64,000 nt of DNA from NCBI RefSeq assembly GCF_002929705.1, contig NZ_PJIN01000012.1, forward strand, positions 1-64,000, given 5' to 3'. The stretch comes from Arthrobacter sp. N199823 (GTDB lineage: Bacteria; Actinomycetota; Actinomycetes; Actinomycetales; Micrococcaceae). Below, one piece after another: positions 17,903-26,536 of the stretch. The translations under genes and the position numbers were made by a program. The notes under the pieces were generated by a model. That model ran no database searches, was not told where the DNA came from, and saw nothing but the letters and a program-made list of their open reading frames with translations. Position 1 is the first letter of the stretch. Every line of letters begins with the position of its first letter.

Positions 17903-17930
17903 CATAATTCTTAGTGGTACTACGGTGGAC

Positions 17931-18098
17931 CTATTCGGTCACGCCCGCCAAGCATTCCTTGAGGCTAACTGCCTCGTCTGCGTTCATCTCCACTACGAGA
18001 CGTCCACCGCCTTCCAATGGCAGGCGCAGAATTAAGCTCCGACCTTCTTTAGTCACTTCCATTGGACCGTCTCCGGTACGAGGTTTCATGGCCGCCAT
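17931..18098 (-). CDS. DUF3117 protein
   Basis: A 55-residue protein, MAAMKPRTGDGPMEVTKEGR through a strand-rich body to LKECLAGVTE, which is the full DUF3117 family length. Function unknown; the family is confined to actinobacteria and highly conserved. The ATG at 18096-18098 is set by AAGGGGAA about 7 nt upstream; the open frame extends much further upstream without family similarity. It is a single gene with its own terminator. Confidence 0.88.
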   Translation of the reverse strand: MAAMKPRTGDGPMEVTKEGRSLILRLPLEGGGRLVVEMNADEAVSLKECLAGVTE

Positions 18099-18249
18099 TT
18101 GGAATTCCCCTTTTCGTAGTACAAACCTGCATCGGCAGGGATTCCCCTGCCATGCGCTGATGTTGTATCGCTCACAAGCTATTATTCCGTATCCGAGCGC
18201 TCGGGTGCTAATCGCCACACGCACCCATTGACAAATGCGGCGGAGTTCC

Positions 18250-19494
18250 TTAAGGCGGCCAGGCCTGTCCGGTGCTGATCGCCGCGAACTGCCAAAGCCA
18301 CACAACCCAAACAATCTGTAGGACGCTGAACATCACCAGCACTGTAAATCGGTAGGCCCGCGAGGCGGAAATGAACGCCGCAGCGAGTGCCAACGGGAAC
18401 AGCGGCAGCAGCATCCGGAACGTGCTCGATTGCGGATGCAGCACAGCGAGCAGGTACAGCAGGTACATGCCGCACCACAGTTGAAGGTCGCTTCCAATCC
18501 GGCGCACCGACTGTGAATTCATATACAACAGGGCCAGCACCACCAGCAGCAGGGGTAGCAACGGCCCCCACAGCGGCCCAATCAGGTCCACGCCAGCGTC
18601 GAACCAGGGCTTGAACAACACCAGATCCGATCCCCGCCAAGCTGTCTCGGTATCCGTGTAGGCCGTGCGCTCCCCCGTCACCCACCAGGCGATGAGCATC
18701 CAGCCAAACGCCATGACGCCACTGGCCACCAGCAGCACGGCACCCAGAACCAGCTCCCGCACCGGGAACGGCTCTTCCTTGCGTTTCCACCAGCGCAGCA
18801 ACAGATGTAAACCAACGACGGCGGCAAACGGCGCTCCTGCCGGTCGCGAGAGACACAGCAGCATCACCAGGGGGACGGCCGCGGCATAGTTGCGCTTGAT
18901 GAGCAGGTGAAGAGCTGCGGCGAGAAAGAACATGCCTACGGATTCTGCGTACGGCACCTGCAGGACAGCAGAAATTGGGAAGGTGGCGAAAAAGGCAACG
19001 CCCCACAGTGCCGTGCCGGGAGCGGAGAAGTTCCTGAACAGGACGTAGATCATGAGTGCGGCGGCCAGCCCGGCGACCGTGGCAATAATGGCCCCCGCGG
19101 CAGCCCACTCCAGCCCCGTGACAGCACTCAGACCGCGGGCCAACAAGGGAAATATGGGGTAGAAAGCCCATTGATTCGGCTGTGCCGTGCCGTCCGCGTT
19201 GCGCGGAATGGTGGTGGGGTATCCGCCGTCGAAAATCCGTTCATACCAGCCGGCATCCCAGCGATTGATGAACGTTAGGTAGTCCGGCTGGCGCCCACCC
19301 CACGGCGATTCTTCGGCGTGCCAGGCAGCTCCGAGGAAGATGGCGTAGGACAGCAACCTGGCAGCACCATAGATCAGGGTGACCTGCAGCCACCACGGCG
19401 CCCGCAGCAGCGGTGCCAGGCCGCGTCGCAGCAGCGCAAAGAGTTCGTCATTGACGGTTGGCTTGCGGCTCACACTGGACGCACCACTATGCAT
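18250..19494 (-). CDS. PIG-V-like mannosyltransferase, integral membrane
   Basis: A 414-residue polytopic membrane protein with around ten hydrophobic helices. After the first helix it has the lumenal-type loop INRWDAGWYERIFDGGYP, matching the RWDxxWY element of PIG-V/GT-C mannosyltransferases that use polyprenyl-phosphate mannose. YPIFPLLARG and VPYAESVGMFFLAAA also fit. It probably adds mannose to a cell-envelope glycan; the acceptor is unknown. The ATG at 19492-19494 overlaps the end of tag by 8 bp, making it the third gene of a divIVA-tag-mannosyltransferase operon. Confidence 0.75.
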   Translation of the reverse strand: MHSGASSVSRKPTVNDELFALLRRGLAPLLRAPWWLQVTLIYGAARLLSYAIFLGAAWHAEESPWGGRQPDYLTFINRWDAGWYERIFDGGYPTTIPRNADGTAQPNQWAFYPIFPLLARGLSAVTGLEWAAAGAIIATVAGLAAALMIYVLFRNFSAPGTALWGVAFFATFPISAVLQVPYAESVGMFFLAAALHLLIKRNYAAAVPLVMLLCLSRPAGAPFAAVVGLHLLLRWWKRKEEPFPVRELVLGAVLLVASGVMAFGWMLIAWWVTGERTAYTDTETAWRGSDLVLFKPWFDAGVDLIGPLWGPLLPLLLVVLALLYMNSQSVRRIGSDLQLWCGMYLLYLLAVLHPQSSTFRMLLPLFPLALAAAFISASRAYRFTVLVMFSVLQIVWVVWLWQFAAISTGQAWPP

Positions 19495-20137
19495 CGGCGG
19501 CAAGCCAGCAGCCTGGCTGGTGATCATTGACCACGCCAACGGCCTGCATCATGGCGTAAGCCGTCGTGGGGCCCACAAAGGAAAAGCCTAGCTTCTTCAG
19601 GGCCTTGGCCAAGCGCGCAGATTCTGGCGTTTGAGCCGCAACGGGTTCATCTGGCATCCGGCGGGTCTGCGGTGCATGATTGGCCAGTAGGGACGCCAAT
19701 GTGGTGCCCTCGGGCAGAGCCAGTAGAGCCTTCGCGTTGCCCATGGTGGCCCTGATCTTGAGCCGGTTGCGCACAATGCCGGCATTGTTCATGAGCCGCT
19801 CGAAATCGACCTCGCCAAAATTCGCCACAGCAACCGGGTCAAAGTTCTTGAACGCGGCGCGGAAGGCTTCGCGCTTGCGCAAGATGGTGAGCCAGCTCAG
19901 GCCTGACTGGAAGGCTTCCAGGCTCAGCCGTTCGAAGAGTTCGCGCTCCATGGTGGCTGGGTCCCCGGATATGGGCCGGCCCCATTCGGTGTCGTGATAG
20001 CGCTGGTACTGCTCATCGCCGTCCATGCCGCCCCACGCGCAGCGGGCCTTGCCATCACTGCCAACCATCAGTTTCAGCTGTGGGGAGTCCAACTCAGGGG
20101 CGCCCAGCTCAGAAGAGTCCATCTCGGGTGACTCCAT
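19487..20137 (-). CDS. tag: DNA-3-methyladenine glycosylase I
   Basis: A 216-residue base-excision enzyme that removes 3-methyladenine from alkylated DNA. RCAWG and YHDTEWGRP at the start, FQSGLSWLTILRKREAFR in the middle and NDHQPGCW at the end supply the Tag signature and the zinc site (Cys of RCAW, His of YHD, His and Cys of HQPGC). It begins at the ATG one base after the divIVA-domain stop (TGAGATG), so the ~30 acidic residues before the domain are variable. The open frame upstream overlaps divIVA and is not used. Confidence 0.92.
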   Translation of the reverse strand: MESPEMDSSELGAPELDSPQLKLMVGSDGKARCAWGGMDGDEQYQRYHDTEWGRPISGDPATMERELFERLSLEAFQSGLSWLTILRKREAFRAAFKNFDPVAVANFGEVDFERLMNNAGIVRNRLKIRATMGNAKALLALPEGTTLASLLANHAPQTRRMPDEPVAAQTPESARLAKALKKLGFSFVGPTTAYAMMQAVGVVNDHQPGCWLAADA

Positions 20138-20138
20138 C

Positions 20139-20621
20139 TCAGGCGACGCCTGAGGGATGTGCCGCGGTGGGCCCGTTTCCCAGCTCGGCATCAGCAGTTG
20201 TCGCCGGAACAGCGCCAGGTGCGTCACCGGCGTCGTCCGCTTCTGGTTCAGCAAAAACCCGGTCCACGGCAGTTTTGTCGGCAGTCTCATCCGCAGAGGC
20301 CTTGCCGACAGCGGGCAAGCCAGCGGCGGATTCCAGCTCGGCGATACGCAGGTCCTTCGCGGCCAGGGCGTCGCGCAGACGGTCCAGAACCTCATCCACC
20401 TGATCCATGCGGTACCCACGTAACCCCAAGGAGAAACGCAATTTGTTCACGTCTGCGGGCGCGGGCACGCCCGGCAACAACACAGGGGGCAGATTGGCCA
20501 CCGGGCCAGCCAGAAGGTCGTTATAGACGTCGGCACCAGTCTGGGGCTTGTTCAAACCCACCAGATACAGCGCGGCAAGCGCAGCCACCATCACGGCAAG
20601 AAAGATCAGGAAGTAAGTCAC
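20139..20621 (-). CDS. DivIVA-domain membrane protein
   Basis: A 160-residue protein with an N-terminal membrane helix (TYFLIFLAVMVAALAALYLV) and a short DivIVA-type motif LRFSLGLRGYRMDQVDEVLD (about 61-80) that starts a coiled coil (to about 100), then an acidic Ala-rich tail. Such proteins are thought to sit at septal or polar membranes; no function is proven for this one. The start is GTG at 20619-20621. It is the first gene of an operon with tag. Confidence 0.8.
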   Translation of the reverse strand: MTYFLIFLAVMVAALAALYLVGLNKPQTGADVYNDLLAGPVANLPPVLLPGVPAPADVNKLRFSLGLRGYRMDQVDEVLDRLRDALAAKDLRIAELESAAGLPAVGKASADETADKTAVDRVFAEPEADDAGDAPGAVPATTADAELGNGPTAAHPSGVA

Positions 20622-20678
20622 AAGACCATGGTGCCAGATGCGCGGCTGGAAAGAGGTTTCATGTCCTAGAGCCAGCCC

Positions 20679-21452
20679 CTAGCTGCGGGCAGCGACTCGG
20701 GAGCCCGCTTTGCCCTCCATGACCAGCTTCACGGCCTCTTCCGCGGTGTCCACCAACTGAATGATGTCCAGGTCCCCGGCTGAGACCAGTCCTTGCTCCA
20801 CCATGACATCTCGGATCCAGTCCATGAGCGGGGCCCAAAAGGTCCTATCCACGAGCACAATCGGGAATTGGCTGACCTTGCTGGTCTGCACCAAGACCAT
20901 GGCTTCGAAGAGTTCATCGAGTGTGCCGAGGCCGCCAGGCAGCACCACAAAGCCCTGCGCGTACTTCACGAACATGGTCTTGCGGGCAAAGAAGTAGCGG
21001 AAGTCAACGCCCAGACCCACCCACTCGTTCATGCCCTGCTCGAACGGGAGCTCGATCCCCAATCCGATGGACAAGCCGCCAGCCTCCGCGGCGCCACGGT
21101 TCGCGGCCTCCATGGACCCTGGTCCGCCACCGGTAATAACAGCCACGCCGGCTTCCACCAGACGCCGGCCTACCTCCATGCCCGTCACGTAATGGTGCGA
21201 TTCCGCTTTGGTCCTGGCCGAGCCAAAGACGCTGATGGCCGGGCCAATCTCAGCCAGGGCATCAAAACCTTGGACGAACTCGCTCTGGATGCGCATGACA
21301 CGCCACGGGTCGGTGTGCGTGAAAGCAGTGCCGGGCGGTGTTTCCAACAGCCTTGCGTCGGCAGTGTCCATGCCGGAGCCATTTTGGCGCCAATTTCCGA
21401 ACCGTCGGACTTCGGGGTGGTCGGGTCGGCTGGATCCTGTGGGTGCACTCAT
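20679..21452 (-). CDS. LOG family protein (TIGR00730)
   Basis: A 257-residue Rossmann-fold protein of the lysine-decarboxylase-like LOG family. Both signatures are visible: GGGPGSMEAANRGA and the PGGxGTxxE motif as LPGGLGTLDE. LOG proteins hydrolyse cytokinin riboside or other nucleoside 5'-monophosphates to the free base and ribose phosphate; the bacterial physiological substrate is usually unknown. The ~55 residues before the domain (MSAPTGSSRPDHPEV onward) are variable, so the start could lie further in. It is divergent from gluA with 121 bp between. Confidence 0.85.
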   Translation of the reverse strand: MSAPTGSSRPDHPEVRRFGNWRQNGSGMDTADARLLETPPGTAFTHTDPWRVMRIQSEFVQGFDALAEIGPAISVFGSARTKAESHHYVTGMEVGRRLVEAGVAVITGGGPGSMEAANRGAAEAGGLSIGLGIELPFEQGMNEWVGLGVDFRYFFARKTMFVKYAQGFVVLPGGLGTLDELFEAMVLVQTSKVSQFPIVLVDRTFWAPLMDWIRDVMVEQGLVSAGDLDIIQLVDTAEEAVKLVMEGKAGSRVAARS

Positions 21453-21573
21453 GCCACCTAGGCTACGCGAAAAGGTGCCGTGGCTTGGCTCACAATATCT
21501 CGTTAGCGTTACGATCGGGACCGATGTGCGTCAATTCCTGCCCGAGTGCCCCGAAAGTGGATAGGTTAAATGC

Positions 21574-22332
21574 ATGACAAATCCCGCACATGCTCCTGCG
21601 CTCGTGGAACTCAAGGCCGTCAACAAGCATTACGGCGCTCTCCATGTGCTTCAGGAAATTAACTTAGAGGTTGCCAAGGGCGAAGTCTTGGTTGTCATTG
21701 GTCCTTCCGGGTCCGGCAAATCAACACTGTGCCGCACCATCAACCGCTTGGAAACCATCGACACCGGTTCCATCACCATTGATGGCAAGGAACTCCCCAA
21801 GGAAGGCAAGCAGCTTGCAAATCTGCGCGCCGACGTTGGCATGGTTTTCCAGTCCTTCAACTTGTTTGCCCACAAAACCATCCTGGAAAACGTCACGCTG
21901 GGCCCCATCAAGGTCAAGGGCATGTCCAAGCCCGACGCCGACAAGCTCGCCTTGAGTTTGTTGGAACGTGTTGGCGTGGGACATCAGGCAGCAAAGTTGC
22001 CCGCCCAGCTTTCTGGCGGACAGCAGCAGCGCGTCGCTATTGCGCGAGCTTTGGCAATGAAGCCAAAGGTCATGCTCTTCGATGAGCCCACCAGCGCCTT
22101 GGACCCCGAAATGATCAATGAGGTCTTGGACGTCATGGTCGAGCTCGCCAAGGAAGGTATGACCATGGTGGTGGTCACCCACGAGATGGGCTTTGCTCGC
22201 AAGGCTGCCGACCGTGTCATCTTCATGGCCGACGGCCAGATTGTAGAAGAAGCTACGCCGGAAGAGTTCTTCACGAACCCACAGACCCCCCGGGCCAAGG
22301 ACTTCCTGTCCAAAATCCTCACCAACGGATAG
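21574..22332 (+). CDS. gluA: glutamate ABC transporter ATP-binding protein
   Basis: A 252-residue ATPase of a polar amino acid ABC importer. Walker [10 protein letters not shown], signature LSGGQQQR, Walker [12 protein letters not shown] and switch His in THEMG are all intact. It is the first gene of a four-gene operon ordered ATPase-binding protein-permease-permease, the same order as gluABCD of Corynebacterium glutamicum, which gives the substrate call (glutamate, possibly aspartate or glutamine). The start is ATG at 21574. Confidence 0.9.
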   Translation: MTNPAHAPALVELKAVNKHYGALHVLQEINLEVAKGEVLVVIGPSGSGKSTLCRTINRLETIDTGSITIDGKELPKEGKQLANLRADVGMVFQSFNLFAHKTILENVTLGPIKVKGMSKPDADKLALSLLERVGVGHQAAKLPAQLSGGQQQRVAIARALAMKPKVMLFDEPTSALDPEMINEVLDVMVELAKEGMTMVVVTHEMGFARKAADRVIFMADGQIVEEATPEEFFTNPQTPRAKDFLSKILTNG

Positions 22333-22372
22333 CCACACCTTCAGATTTCCAGCTGCACCAGCTACTCATTAA

Positions 22373-22391
22373 ACCGGCCGTAAACGGCCGA
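22373..22391 (+). repeat. small inverted repeat between gluA and gluB
   Basis: CGGCCG, a TAAA loop and CGGCCG form a short perfect hairpin about 20 nt before the gluB start. It may stabilise or partly attenuate the transcript between the ATPase and the more abundant binding protein; the role is inferred from position. Confidence 0.5.
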
Positions 22392-22408
22392 TTATGAAAG
22401 GAACCCCC

Positions 22409-23323
22409 TTGAAAAAGTTCTTCAGCAAAAAAACCCTCGGCTTCACAGCCGTCCTTACAGCAGCAGCCCTCGCCATGACAGGTTGTGGCGGCGGTGACAC
22501 TGCCGGTGGCGGATCTGACGGAGGTGGCGGCGACGCGGCCGGGCTGAGCTTTGAGGTCGCCAAAGACGTAGCCCTGACCGGCAGCCCCACCTTTGACAAG
22601 ATCAAGTCCGCCGGCAAAATCCGCATCGGTGTCAAGGAAGACCAGCCCGGCCTGGGCTTCCTCGACGCAGCCACGGGTGAGCGCAGCGGCTTTGATATTG
22701 AAATTGCCCGCTGGATGGCAGCCTCCTTGGGCGTCGCCGCGGACAAGATTGATTTCAAGGCCATCCCTTCAGCCAACCGCGAGGCCGCTCTGGCCAACGG
22801 CGACGTTGACCTCTACGTCGGCACCTACTCCATCAACGACAAGCGCAAGAAGCTTGTGGACTTTGCCGGACCGTACTTCATCACGGGCCAGGGCCTGCTG
22901 GTGGCCAAGGACAACACCACCATCACGAGTGAAAAGGACCTGGACGGCAAGAAGGTCTGCTCCGCCACCGGTTCAACGCCCTTCCAAAACATCAAGGACA
23001 ACTTCCCGAAGGCAGATGCCATCAGCTTCGACATCTACACCAAGTGTGTTGAGGCACTCACGAGTGGAACCGTTGATGCGGTAACCACCGACCAAGCCAT
23101 CCTGTTGGGCTACGCATCCCAGAACCCGGACAAGCTGAAAGTGGTCGGCGAGCCGTTCACTGTGGAGAACTACGGCGTCGGTCTCCCGCTGGGCGACACC
23201 GCTCTGCGCACCTTCCTGAACACCACGCTGACCGATGGCAACGCCACATGGACCAAGATCTTCGACGCCACACTGGGCAAGTCGGGCACCAAGGTTGAGC
23301 AGCCCAAGGTTGACCAGTACTAA
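22409..23323 (+). CDS. gluB: glutamate-binding lipoprotein
   Basis: A 304-residue solute-binding protein (SBP family 3). The lipoprotein signal is KKFFSKKTLGFTAVL with lipobox MTGC, then a Gly/Ser/Asp linker. GKIRIGVKEDQPGLGFLD and ERSGFDIEIARWMA are characteristic of polar amino acid binders. The start is set at TTG 22409, since AAAGGA lies just upstream; an ATG 15 bp earlier has no ribosome site. It is anchored outside the membrane and delivers substrate to GluC/GluD. Confidence 0.9.
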   Translation: MKKFFSKKTLGFTAVLTAAALAMTGCGGGDTAGGGSDGGGGDAAGLSFEVAKDVALTGSPTFDKIKSAGKIRIGVKEDQPGLGFLDAATGERSGFDIEIARWMAASLGVAADKIDFKAIPSANREAALANGDVDLYVGTYSINDKRKKLVDFAGPYFITGQGLLVAKDNTTITSEKDLDGKKVCSATGSTPFQNIKDNFPKADAISFDIYTKCVEALTSGTVDAVTTDQAILLGYASQNPDKLKVVGEPFTVENYGVGLPLGDTALRTFLNTTLTDGNATWTKIFDATLGKSGTKVEQPKVDQY

Positions 23324-23408
23324 ACGTCCCCGGGTGGCGTTGCAGCGGCCCAGCCCCTGCAACGCCACCTCTTCGTCCTCTCGAATTCACTGAAAGAGAC
23401 GCTGCCCT

Positions 23409-24059
23409 GTGAATGTACTTCTAGACAACAGTCAACTTTTCATTGACGGGTTCAAGAACACCGGAATCTTGTTTATTTTTTCCGCTTTCTTTTCCCTGAT
23501 CCTTGGAACCATCGTTGCCGGCATGCGGGTCTCCCCTGCTCCGGCCATGCGCGCGGCAGGAACGTTTTACGTCAACTCCGTCCGCAACACCCCGCTGACC
23601 CTGATCCTTGCCTTCTTTGCCTTGGGCTACCCGAAATTGGGATTGCCTGAGATCAGCTTCATGAACGCTGCCATCGTCGGCCTCTCGCTGTACACCGCAA
23701 CGTATGTCTCCGAGGCCATCCGCTCCGGCATCAACACGGTTTCCGTGGGCCAGTCAGAAGCCGCACGTGCCATCGGGCTGCCGTTCATGCAGACCTTGAC
23801 GCTTATTGTGTTGCCCCAAGCTTTCCGCTCGGTGGTCCCACCACTGTTCAGCGTGTTCATTGCACTGCTGAAGAACACGACGGTTGCAGCTGGTTTCTCT
23901 GTCTTGGAAGCCGGCTCCATTCGCGCCACCCTCAGCGACCTCGGCGAACCATTGCTGCCCGGTCTGCTCTGGGTTGCCCTGATCTTTGTGCTCCTGGTGC
24001 TAGGCATCCTTTCACCGTTGCAACGCTACCTCGAGAAGAAGTGGAAGGTGGCGCGATGA
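23409..24059 (+). CDS. gluC: glutamate ABC transporter permease
   Basis: A 216-residue permease with five or so membrane helices and the cytoplasmic EAA loop SEAARAIGLPFMQTLTLIVL that contacts the ATPase. The GTG start at 23409 is 85 bp after gluB. Its stop overlaps gluD by 4 bp (ATGA). It belongs to the HisMQ/GlnP permease family and forms a heterodimer with GluD. Confidence 0.9.
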   Translation: MNVLLDNSQLFIDGFKNTGILFIFSAFFSLILGTIVAGMRVSPAPAMRAAGTFYVNSVRNTPLTLILAFFALGYPKLGLPEISFMNAAIVGLSLYTATYVSEAIRSGINTVSVGQSEAARAIGLPFMQTLTLIVLPQAFRSVVPPLFSVFIALLKNTTVAAGFSVLEAGSIRATLSDLGEPLLPGLLWVALIFVLLVLGILSPLQRYLEKKWKVAR

Positions 24060-24898
24060 GCGCGGTACTCTTTGACGTTCCCGGCCCCAAGGCCCGCACA
24101 CGCAATGTCTACTTGAACACCGTCACAGTCATTGTGGTGGTCGGAATCATTGGGTTTATCCTGTTCCGGTTCTACGAATCCGGACAGTTCACGGCCCAAA
24201 AGTGGGAGATTTTTACCTTCCCGCGGGTCCAGGAAATGTTCCTGACGGTCATCGGCACGACACTGAAGGCCTTCGCTGTGGCCGCCGTCGGCAGCTTGGT
24301 GCTCGGCATCATTCTGGCTTTCGGCCGGCTCGCAGAAGCCAAGTGGTTGAGCCTGCCCTGCTACTGGTTCACGGAATTGTTCCGGGCAGTACCACTGCTG
24401 ATCCTCATGATGATCATGTACTACGGCCTTCCCTCGGTTGGCGTCAAGGGCATCACCCCTTTCATCGCCGTCGTGGTCGGTTTGATCCTCTACAACGGCT
24501 CGGTTTTGGCCGAGGTGTTCCGTGCCGGTATCGCGTCGCTACCCAAGGGCCAGCGCGAGGCCGGTCTGGCCATCGGGTTGTCCAACGGGCAAGTCCTGCG
24601 GACCATCCTGCTGCCACAGGCTGTCCGTGCCATGCTGCCTGTGATCATTGCTCAGCTGGTAGTCATCATGAAGGACACCGCACTTGGCTCACTGATTACG
24701 TACAACGAGATCCTGTACTACGCGACCTTCCTTGGTTCCCAGGGGCAATACGGTTCACCCGTGGTGCCGGGGCTCATGGTCGCGGCGGTCATCTACGTGG
24801 GCCTGTGCCTGATTCTGTCCGGCGTGGCCAGGTACACCGAGTTCAAGATGTCCTCGCGTGTGAAGGTCGTCAAGGCCAAGGCCGGCATAGCTGGCTAA
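24056..24898 (+). CDS. gluD: glutamate ABC transporter permease
   Basis: A 280-residue HisMQ-type permease: a ~50-residue N-terminal extension with one helix, then the permease domain with EAA loop QREAGLAIGLSNGQVLRTIL. The ATG at 24056 overlaps the gluC stop and is preferred to one five codons earlier. It is the last gene of the operon, closed by a very strong terminator. Confidence 0.9.
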   Translation: MSAVLFDVPGPKARTRNVYLNTVTVIVVVGIIGFILFRFYESGQFTAQKWEIFTFPRVQEMFLTVIGTTLKAFAVAAVGSLVLGIILAFGRLAEAKWLSLPCYWFTELFRAVPLLILMMIMYYGLPSVGVKGITPFIAVVVGLILYNGSVLAEVFRAGIASLPKGQREAGLAIGLSNGQVLRTILLPQAVRAMLPVIIAQLVVIMKDTALGSLITYNEILYYATFLGSQGQYGSPVVPGLMVAAVIYVGLCLILSGVARYTEFKMSSRVKVVKAKAGIAG

Positions 24899-24967
24899 GC
24901 TCAGCAACGCTGACCTAACGGGGCATTTCGGCCATCGTTGGAGCATGATCTGCCAGCCCTAGACAAC

Positions 24968-25016
24968 AAACGGGCGGGTGGTCACCTGAATCAAGGTGAC
25001 CACCCGCCCGTTTTTT
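24968..25016 (+). terminator. gluABCD operon terminator
   Basis: Perfect 20-bp arms (24968-24987 and 24994-25013, core CGGGCGGGTGGTCACCT) with a 6-nt loop GAATCA run into six T residues. It may be bidirectional because AAA precedes it. Confidence 0.95.
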
Positions 25017-25060
25017 CTGGAGTGGCTCTGTCCCGTTAGCCGATGAGCTCACCTTTTATC

Positions 25061-25163
25061 CCAGCCCAGCCCAGCCCAGCCCAGCCCAGCCCTCGAGTGT
25101 CCACTTAACGTACGTTTGAGCCGCCAGATCGGTCTGGAGCGTACATTAAGTGGACACTCGAGG
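25061..25163. repeat. CCAGC microsatellite followed by a 73-bp palindrome
   Basis: Six perfect CCAGC units (25061-25090) abut a large inverted repeat: arms 25091-25114 and 25140-25163 match at 23 of 24 positions, begin with CCTCGAGTGTCCACTTAA, and enclose a 25-nt loop that itself holds CCAGA/TCTGG. It lies between the gluD terminator and the end of dapE. No transposase is near. It could be a non-autonomous element or a dispersed intergenic hairpin. Confidence 0.85.
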
Positions 25164-25196
25164 AACGTGGCTGGCGCAGATCACAGCCACGTCACG

Positions 25197-26354
25197 TCAC
25201 CCCAGCCAGCGGGTCAACGCTGCCAGACACTCGCGGATTGCGTCGGCGTGGACGTGCTCGTTATCGCTGTGCGCCAGGAGAGCATCGCCGGGGCCAAAGT
25301 TGACGGCGGGGATGCCCATTTCGCTCAGGCGGGCAACGTCTGTCCAGCCGTACTTGGGCAGCGGCTCGCGGCCCACGGCAGCCACAAAGGAGGCAGCAGC
25401 CGGCGCGTTGAGCCCCGGACGAGCGCCTGCGGAGAAGTCCGTCCGCACCAAATCGAAGCCTTCCAACAACTCGCGTACGTGCGCCTCGGCCTGGTCCGGG
25501 GTCTTGTCCGGGGCAAAGCGATAGTTGATTTCCACCACGCACTGATCCGGAATCACATTGCCGGCCGTGCCGCCGTGAACTTTCACAGCGTTGAGGGATT
25601 CGCGGTAGTCCAGCCCTTCGACGGACACCGTGGCCGGCTCATAGGCTGCGAGCCGGGCAAGAATCGGAGCCGCCGCGTGAATGGCGTTCTCCCCCATCCA
25701 GGCCCGGGCCGAATGCGCTGCCTTGCCACGCGTGGTGGCCTCGAAACGGATGGTGCCGTTGCAGCCACCCTCCACCGTGCCGTTGGTGGGTTCCAGCAGG
25801 ATGCCGAAATCGGCGTCCAGTAGCTCCCGGTTTTCCCGCACCAGACGTCCCAGACCGCTCTTGACCGCGGCGACTTCCTCGTGATCGTAAAAGATGAAGG
25901 TGATGTCCTTGGTGGGCTCGGTCAACGTGGCAGCCAGAGCCAGCTGCACCGCAACTCCGCCCTTCATATCCGTGGCACCGCGGCCGTACAGCACCTCGCC
26001 GTCCCAGCTACTGGGGACGGTGCCGCGCGAACCGGGCACAGTGGGCAGCGGCACGGTGTCAAGATGCCCGGCCAGAATAATCCGTTCAGCACGCCCCAGC
26101 TCCGTGCGGGCCACGATCGAGTCCCCATTGCGCGTCACCGCCAGGTGCGGCAGCGCCCGCAGGGCTGCCTCCACAGCATCAGCAATGGCCAGCTCATTGG
26201 CGGACACACTTTCAATGTCCATCAGTGCCGCCGTCAGTTTCGCCACGTCCTGCTGTAGATCAAGCACGACGGCGCCCGACCCACCTTGTGCGCCATTAGG
26301 GGCCGGCGTTAGCTGAGAATCGGCTTGAGCTGAGGAACTACTGGAAGTGGTCAT
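25197..26354 (-). CDS. dapE: succinyl-diaminopimelate desuccinylase
   Basis: A 385-residue M20-family zinc enzyme that hydrolyses N-succinyl-LL-diaminopimelate in lysine and peptidoglycan precursor synthesis. The metal and catalytic residues are in place: [31 protein letters not shown] and a C-terminal His in [11 protein letters not shown] Ser/Ala/Gln-rich N-terminal stretch of ~30 residues is extra. The ATG at 26352-26354 follows TAAAGT by 6 nt, indicating a leaderless mRNA. dapD lies 4 kb away, divergent, beyond the sigK module. Confidence 0.9.
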   Translation of the reverse strand: MTTSSSSSAQADSQLTPAPNGAQGGSGAVVLDLQQDVAKLTAALMDIESVSANELAIADAVEAALRALPHLAVTRNGDSIVARTELGRAERIILAGHLDTVPLPTVPGSRGTVPSSWDGEVLYGRGATDMKGGVAVQLALAATLTEPTKDITFIFYDHEEVAAVKSGLGRLVRENRELLDADFGILLEPTNGTVEGGCNGTIRFEATTRGKAAHSARAWMGENAIHAAAPILARLAAYEPATVSVEGLDYRESLNAVKVHGGTAGNVIPDQCVVEINYRFAPDKTPDQAEAHVRELLEGFDLVRTDFSAGARPGLNAPAAASFVAAVGREPLPKYGWTDVARLSEMGIPAVNFGPGDALLAHSDNEHVHADAIRECLAALTRWLG

Positions 26355-26366
26355 TTGACCACTTTA
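26345..26366 (-). promoter_or_regulatory. palindrome over dapE start and -10 box
   Basis: A 20-bp palindrome, AAGTGGTCA-TT-TGACCACTT (26345-26364), covers the dapE ATG and overlaps the minus-strand -10 box TAAAGT (26361-26366). Its size and position suit a repressor site, but the protein is not identifiable from the window. Confidence 0.6.
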
Positions 26367-26407
26367 CCGGCGCAGGGAGGGGCGAAAAAACTTTCTTAAC
26401 ATCATTC

Positions 26408-26437
26408 CAATCCACTTTGTCTTGGGCTCCGAAGTAC
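26408..26437 (+). promoter_or_regulatory. candidate SigK promoter of the fasciclin gene
   Basis: CAATCC (26408-26413), 15 nt, then CCGAAGTAC (26429-26437). The same pair with identical spacing recurs at 28686-28715 before the molybdenum oxidoreductase gene, and nowhere else that I could find. It is unlike the -35/-10 of housekeeping promoters. From memory, mycobacterial SigK promoters have a CCATCC and CCGAAT pattern, close to this one. The untranslated leader would be about 95 nt. Confidence 0.7.
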
Positions 26438-26536
26438 TATCTGACAGCCCACCACCGCAGCTCAGCAGATCATATGAGAAGCGGTTCGGGAGAAGCACAA
26501 CGGAATCCTTCCGCTTTCACACTACGGAGAATCATC

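Noticed and set aside
20139-20419. Upstream extension of tag through the divIVA-domain gene
   Set aside because: The extension overlaps the divIVA-domain gene in another frame; the ATG one base after that stop gives the correct family length.
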